Notes under the pieces: generated by a model
Seen by the model: the letters and a program-made list of their open reading frames with translations, nothing else
Databases searched by the model: none
Told to the model about the DNA's origin: nothing
In this document: positions 60,101-64,000 of the stretch, piece by piece
How positions within the stretch are numbered: position 1 is the first letter of the stretch
Layout: each line of letters begins with the position of its first letter
Translations under genes and position numbers: made by a program
DNA from: Pseudomonas sp. UBA1879
GTDB lineage: Bacteria > Pseudomonadota > Gammaproteobacteria > Pseudomonadales > Pseudomonadaceae
Reading direction: 5' to 3'
DNA length: 64,000 bases
Assembly (NCBI RefSeq): GCF_002338065.1
Contig: NZ_DDHJ01000010.1
Location: 1-64,000, forward strand

Positions 60101-60127
60101 TAAAGTTTCTCAGGGCCGTGTCGATAC
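60101..60127 (+). promoter_or_regulatory. FliA (sigma-28) promoter for fliST
   Basis: TAAA, 15 bases, GTCGATAC: two mismatches to the sigma-28 -10 element with exact spacing, starting 12 bases after the fliD terminator and 41 bases before fliS. Confidence 0.65.
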
Positions 60128-60167
60128 CCTGAATATACGAACTTCGAGTTGTGCGAGGTAGGAAAAC

Positions 60168-60563
60168 ATGAACCGTATGGCAGCCCTTCGGCAGTATCAG
60201 AAGGTCAATTCTCAGGCGCAGACTGCCGTGGCCACGCCGCACCGTCTGGTACAAATGCTTATGGAGGCCGGACTGGACCGTATCGCCCAGGCGAAAGGTG
60301 CCATCGAGCGCAAAGACATTCCCGCCAAAGGCGTGCTGATCGGCAAGGCGATCGAAATCATTGGTGGCCTGCGTGAAGGCCTGGACATGGAGAAACAGGC
60401 CGAAGCCCTGGCCCATGTCGACAACCTCTACGTGTACATGATGAAGCGTCTGGCCGAGGCCAACATCAAGACCAACCCGAACATCCTCGACGAAGTCAGC
60501 GGCTTGTTGACGACGGTGAAGGAAGGTTGGGACGCGATCGGCGATCAGCAACCTGCGCTGTGA
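60168..60563 (+). CDS. fliS: FliS, flagellin chaperone
   Basis: A 131-residue helical chaperone that binds the flagellin C-terminus and prevents cytoplasmic polymerisation. The conserved N-terminal ALRQYQKVNSQAQTAVATPHRLVQMLMEAG and later YVYMMKRLAEAN are present (both typical of FliS). AGGTAGGAAAAC supports the ATG. It is 11 bases before fliT, so the two are co-transcribed. Confidence 0.94.
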   Translation: MNRMAALRQYQKVNSQAQTAVATPHRLVQMLMEAGLDRIAQAKGAIERKDIPAKGVLIGKAIEIIGGLREGLDMEKQAEALAHVDNLYVYMMKRLAEANIKTNPNILDEVSGLLTTVKEGWDAIGDQQPAL

Positions 60564-60574
60564 AGGAGACCACC

Positions 60575-60871
60575 ATGAGTGCTGCACTCAAGCGAATCGA
60601 AGAAACCCGTGAAGCCTTGGTCGATGCGCTCGCCGAGCGCGACTGGGAGACGATTGGCAAACTCGACCTGGCCTGTCGTGCCTGCGTAGACGATGTGATC
60701 CGCGAAGCGAATGACGATGAGCCTGAGTTGCGCAGCAATCTGGAAGAGTTATTGGGGGTCTATCGGCAGCTGATAGATATCGCCGTGGGCGAGCGCCAAG
60801 CGATTGTCGATGAAATGTCGCAGATCCAGCGAGCGAAATCCGCGGCAAAGGTTTACCATCTGTTCGGTTGA
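60575..60871 (+). CDS. fliT: FliT-type flagellar chaperone
   Basis: A 98-residue helical, acidic protein starting at ATG 60575 with GAAGGAGACC upstream. It corresponds in position and size to the second small gene after fliD in Pseudomonas (FliT/FleP-like). It is expected to be the FliD chaperone and possibly a regulator of export. Sequence conservation of this family is low, so the call rests mainly on context, length and helical pattern (ERDWETIGKLDLACRACVDD). Confidence 0.8.
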   Translation: MSAALKRIEETREALVDALAERDWETIGKLDLACRACVDDVIREANDDEPELRSNLEELLGVYRQLIDIAVGERQAIVDEMSQIQRAKSAAKVYHLFG

Positions 60872-60935
60872 CGCTGGGTGGATCGAAAAAATTTGTGCGC
60901 CATAAAATTGACTGTGTACGGTTTTTTGACTTAAC

Positions 60936-60950
60936 TAGTGATGTTCACTA
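60936..60950. promoter_or_regulatory. Palindrome in the fleQ promoter region
   Basis: TAGTGA and TCACTA form a perfect inverted repeat with a three-base centre (TGT), directly beside TTGACT elements (60909-60914, 60926-60931) that could be -35 boxes. It is placed to act as an operator on fleQ, about 95 bases before the start codon. Confidence 0.45.
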
Positions 60951-61042
60951 ATTTCTGGCTGTTGTTGCGTCTCTGCGGACCATACAAAAGGCCAAGCTTG
61001 CCCCTGAATGGGCATCGAGTTGACTAGGGAAGTTGCTATTGC

Positions 61043-62518
<1,476 letters not shown>

Positions 62519-62543
62519 CACTGGTTTGACGCGACGCAAAAAG

Positions 62544-62570
62544 ACCGCTGATTTTTCAGCGGTTTTTTTT
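62544..62570 (+). terminator. Terminator after fleQ
   Basis: ACCGCTGA, TTTT, TCAGCGGT and a T-run of eight, 25 bases after the fleQ stop. The last T residue directly abuts the RpoN promoter of fleSR. Confidence 0.93.
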
Positions 62571-62586
62571 CGGCACGGGGATTGCT
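62571..62586 (+). promoter_or_regulatory. RpoN (sigma-54) promoter for fleSR
   Basis: CGGCACGGGGATTGCT keeps GG/GC 10 bases apart and matches the consensus at all but the first base. It begins right after the fleQ terminator T-run and 53 bases before the fleS ATG. fleSR is a known FleQ/RpoN target. Confidence 0.92.
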
Positions 62587-62638
62587 ATGTCTCTCGCAAC
62601 ATACCGTTTACTGACGGTTCGCCACCGAGAGATCAACT

Positions 62639-63865
62639 ATGCCCCAGGCCGCTCAGATGTCGTCCGAACCCGTCTTGCCAGGTTTGCACGTGCAGCCGTC
62701 CCCGGAAGTGGAAAGTCGACAAGGTCTGGAGCAGGCCTTTGCCCTGTTCAACCAGATGTCGGTGCAACTGACCGATTCCTACAGCCTGCTCGAAGCACGG
62801 GTCACCGAGCTCAAGGGTGAACTGGCGGTGGTCAGTGCCCAGCGCATGGAAGAGCTGGCCGAGAAAGAACGTCTGGCCAACCGGCTGCAACACCTGCTGG
62901 ACCTGTTGCCTGGTGGCGTGATCGTCATCGATGGGACCGGCATGGTGCGCGAGGCCAACCCGGCAGCGATCGATCTGTTGGGCGAGCCACTGATCGGCAT
63001 GCTCTGGCGGCACGTCATCACCCGCTGCTTCGCCCCCCGCGAAGACGACGGTCACGAAATCTCCTTGAAGGACGGGCGCCGCCTTTCCATCGCCACGCGT
63101 TCGCTGGACGCCGAACCGGGCCAGTTGGTGCTGCTCAACGATTTGACCGAAACCCGTCATTTGCAAAGCCAGTTGGCGCGTCACGAGCGTCTGTCGTCGC
63201 TGGGGCGCATGGTCGCCTCGTTGGCGCACCAGATCCGCACGCCATTGTCTGCCGCGATGATTTACGCCAGTCATTTGACCGAGCAGGTGTTGAACGTCGA
63301 AACCCAGCAGCGTTTCGCGGGGCGTCTCAAGGAGCGTCTGCACGAGCTGGAGCATCAGGTGCGTGACATGTTGGTCTTCGCCCGAGGCGAATTGCCGCTG
63401 ACTGACCGGGTCACGCCACAAGCGCTGGTCGGCGCGCTGCAATCGGCGGCGCAGACCCACGTGCGCGATGCGGCGGTGCGCTGGCAGTGCAACAGCGACG
63501 GCGGCGAATTGCTGTGCAACCGCGACACCCTGGTCGGTGCGCTGCTCAATCTTGTTGAAAATGCGATGCAGGCCAGTGGCCCCGACGCGCGGGTCAAAAT
63601 CCACGCCTACAACCGAGGCAGCGTGCTGCGGCTGTGCATCAGCGACAACGGCAGCGGGATCGATGCGGCCGGGTTGGCGCGGATCGGCGAACCGTTCTTC
63701 ACCACCAAGACCACCGGCACGGGCCTCGGACTGGCGGTGGTCACCGCGGTCGCCAGGGCTCACCAGGGTCAGGTGCAATTCCGTTCGCGCCCGGGTCGCG
63801 GCACCTGCGCCATTGTTTCCTTGCCGCTGATTCCGGGCGTCAGTGCCACAGGTAGCCACTCATGA
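62639..63865 (+). CDS. fleS: FleS, sensor histidine kinase
   Basis: A 408-residue cytoplasmic kinase without membrane segments. It has a coiled N-terminus (about 30-85), a PAS domain (about 85-170, LLPGGVIVIDGTGMVREANPA), a HisKA domain with the phospho-accepting His197 in ASLAHQIRTPLSAA, and a HATPase domain (NLVENAMQAS, SDNGSGID, TGTGLGLAVV). It phosphorylates FleR to switch on rod and hook operons. The stop codon overlaps the fleR ATG. Confidence 0.95.
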   Translation: MPQAAQMSSEPVLPGLHVQPSPEVESRQGLEQAFALFNQMSVQLTDSYSLLEARVTELKGELAVVSAQRMEELAEKERLANRLQHLLDLLPGGVIVIDGTGMVREANPAAIDLLGEPLIGMLWRHVITRCFAPREDDGHEISLKDGRRLSIATRSLDAEPGQLVLLNDLTETRHLQSQLARHERLSSLGRMVASLAHQIRTPLSAAMIYASHLTEQVLNVETQQRFAGRLKERLHELEHQVRDMLVFARGELPLTDRVTPQALVGALQSAAQTHVRDAAVRWQCNSDGGELLCNRDTLVGALLNLVENAMQASGPDARVKIHAYNRGSVLRLCISDNGSGIDAAGLARIGEPFFTTKTTGTGLGLAVVTAVARAHQGQVQFRSRPGRGTCAIVSLPLIPGVSATGSHS

Positions 63866-64000
63866 CGATCAACGTATTGCTGGTCGAAGACGATCATTCC
63901 CTGCGCGAAGCCCTGGGCGAAACCCTGGCGCTGGCGGGGCACGATTTTCACGCGGTCGGTTCGGCAGAAGATGCCCTGCTGGCGGCCGCCGAGCGTTCGT
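63862..64000 (+). CDS. fleR: FleR, RpoN-dependent response regulator (partial)
   Basis: Only the first 46 codons are inside the window; the gene runs off the right edge. They encode a receiver-domain start, MTINVLLVEDDHSLREALG, with the acidic DD pair, typical of FleR. The ATG overlaps the fleS stop (ATGA), so the two are translationally coupled. FleR would activate the RpoN promoters before flgB and flgF. Confidence 0.92.
   Translation, partial: MTINVLLVEDDHSLREALGETLALAGHDFHAVGSAEDALLAAAERS

Overview
The window looks like a chromosome segment from a Pseudomonas of the fluorescens/syringae type. The evidence is a Pseudomonas-type 5S rRNA at the left edge, FleQ/FleS/FleR flagellar regulators at the right edge, textbook RpoN (-24/-12) and FliA flagellar promoters, Pseudomonas-style REP elements, and high-GC coding throughout. 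It is dominated by one polar-flagellum locus. I worked by reading only; family assignments rest on recognised motifs, lengths and gene order, not on searches.

Layout. 1-256: end of an rRNA operon (23S-5S spacer, 5S rRNA, terminator). 633-4142: a periplasmic YCF48-type beta-propeller protein and an RND/MMPL exporter. 4320-7563: a two-gene thiolase / 3-hydroxybutyryl-CoA dehydrogenase operon with a divergent AraC-type regulator. 7585-13805: a giant glycosyltransferase on the minus strand, then a glutamine-synthetase-family enzyme and an MFS transporter on the plus strand. 13929-16509 (minus): flgZ/ycgR, flgN, flgM, flgA. 16586-18391: cheV-cheR. 18937-23901: flgBCDE plus a second, larger hook-like gene (flgE2). 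23902-24893: REP-rich gap with one small secreted-protein gene. 24894-33415: flgFGHIJKL. 33535-55797: a flagellin glycosylation island. 56073-60871: two tandem flagellin genes, flaG, fliD, fliS, fliT. 61043-64000: fleQ, fleS and the start of fleR.

How it works together. RpoN-type promoters precede flgA, flgB, flgF and fleS. FliA-type promoters precede flgM, both flagellins and fliS. This fits the known Pseudomonas hierarchy: FleQ, then RpoN targets, then FleSR, then FlgM/FliA late genes. The glycosylation island couples two sugar pathways. One is a CDP-hexose branch (rfbF, rfbG, an RmlC-type epimerase, a C-methyltransferase, a reductase, a second SAM methyltransferase and a CmcI-type O-methyltransferase). 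The other is pseudaminic acid synthesis (pseB, pseC, pseF, pseG, pseI; no pseH visible). They are accompanied by two very large multidomain glycosyltransferases, a ketoacyl synthase III homologue like the one in the P. syringae flagellin island, and a Maf (DUF115) protein that probably attaches the nonulosonic acid to flagellin.

Most noteworthy: the predicted CDP-activated branched (C-methyl) deoxysugar pathway; three paralogous giant glycosyltransferases that keep or lose different metal-binding motifs; a tandem flagellin pair differing within the flg22 immune epitope and in codon usage; a FlgE paralogue with an internally duplicated domain; and a 196-bp tandem repeat array inside the glycosylation island.
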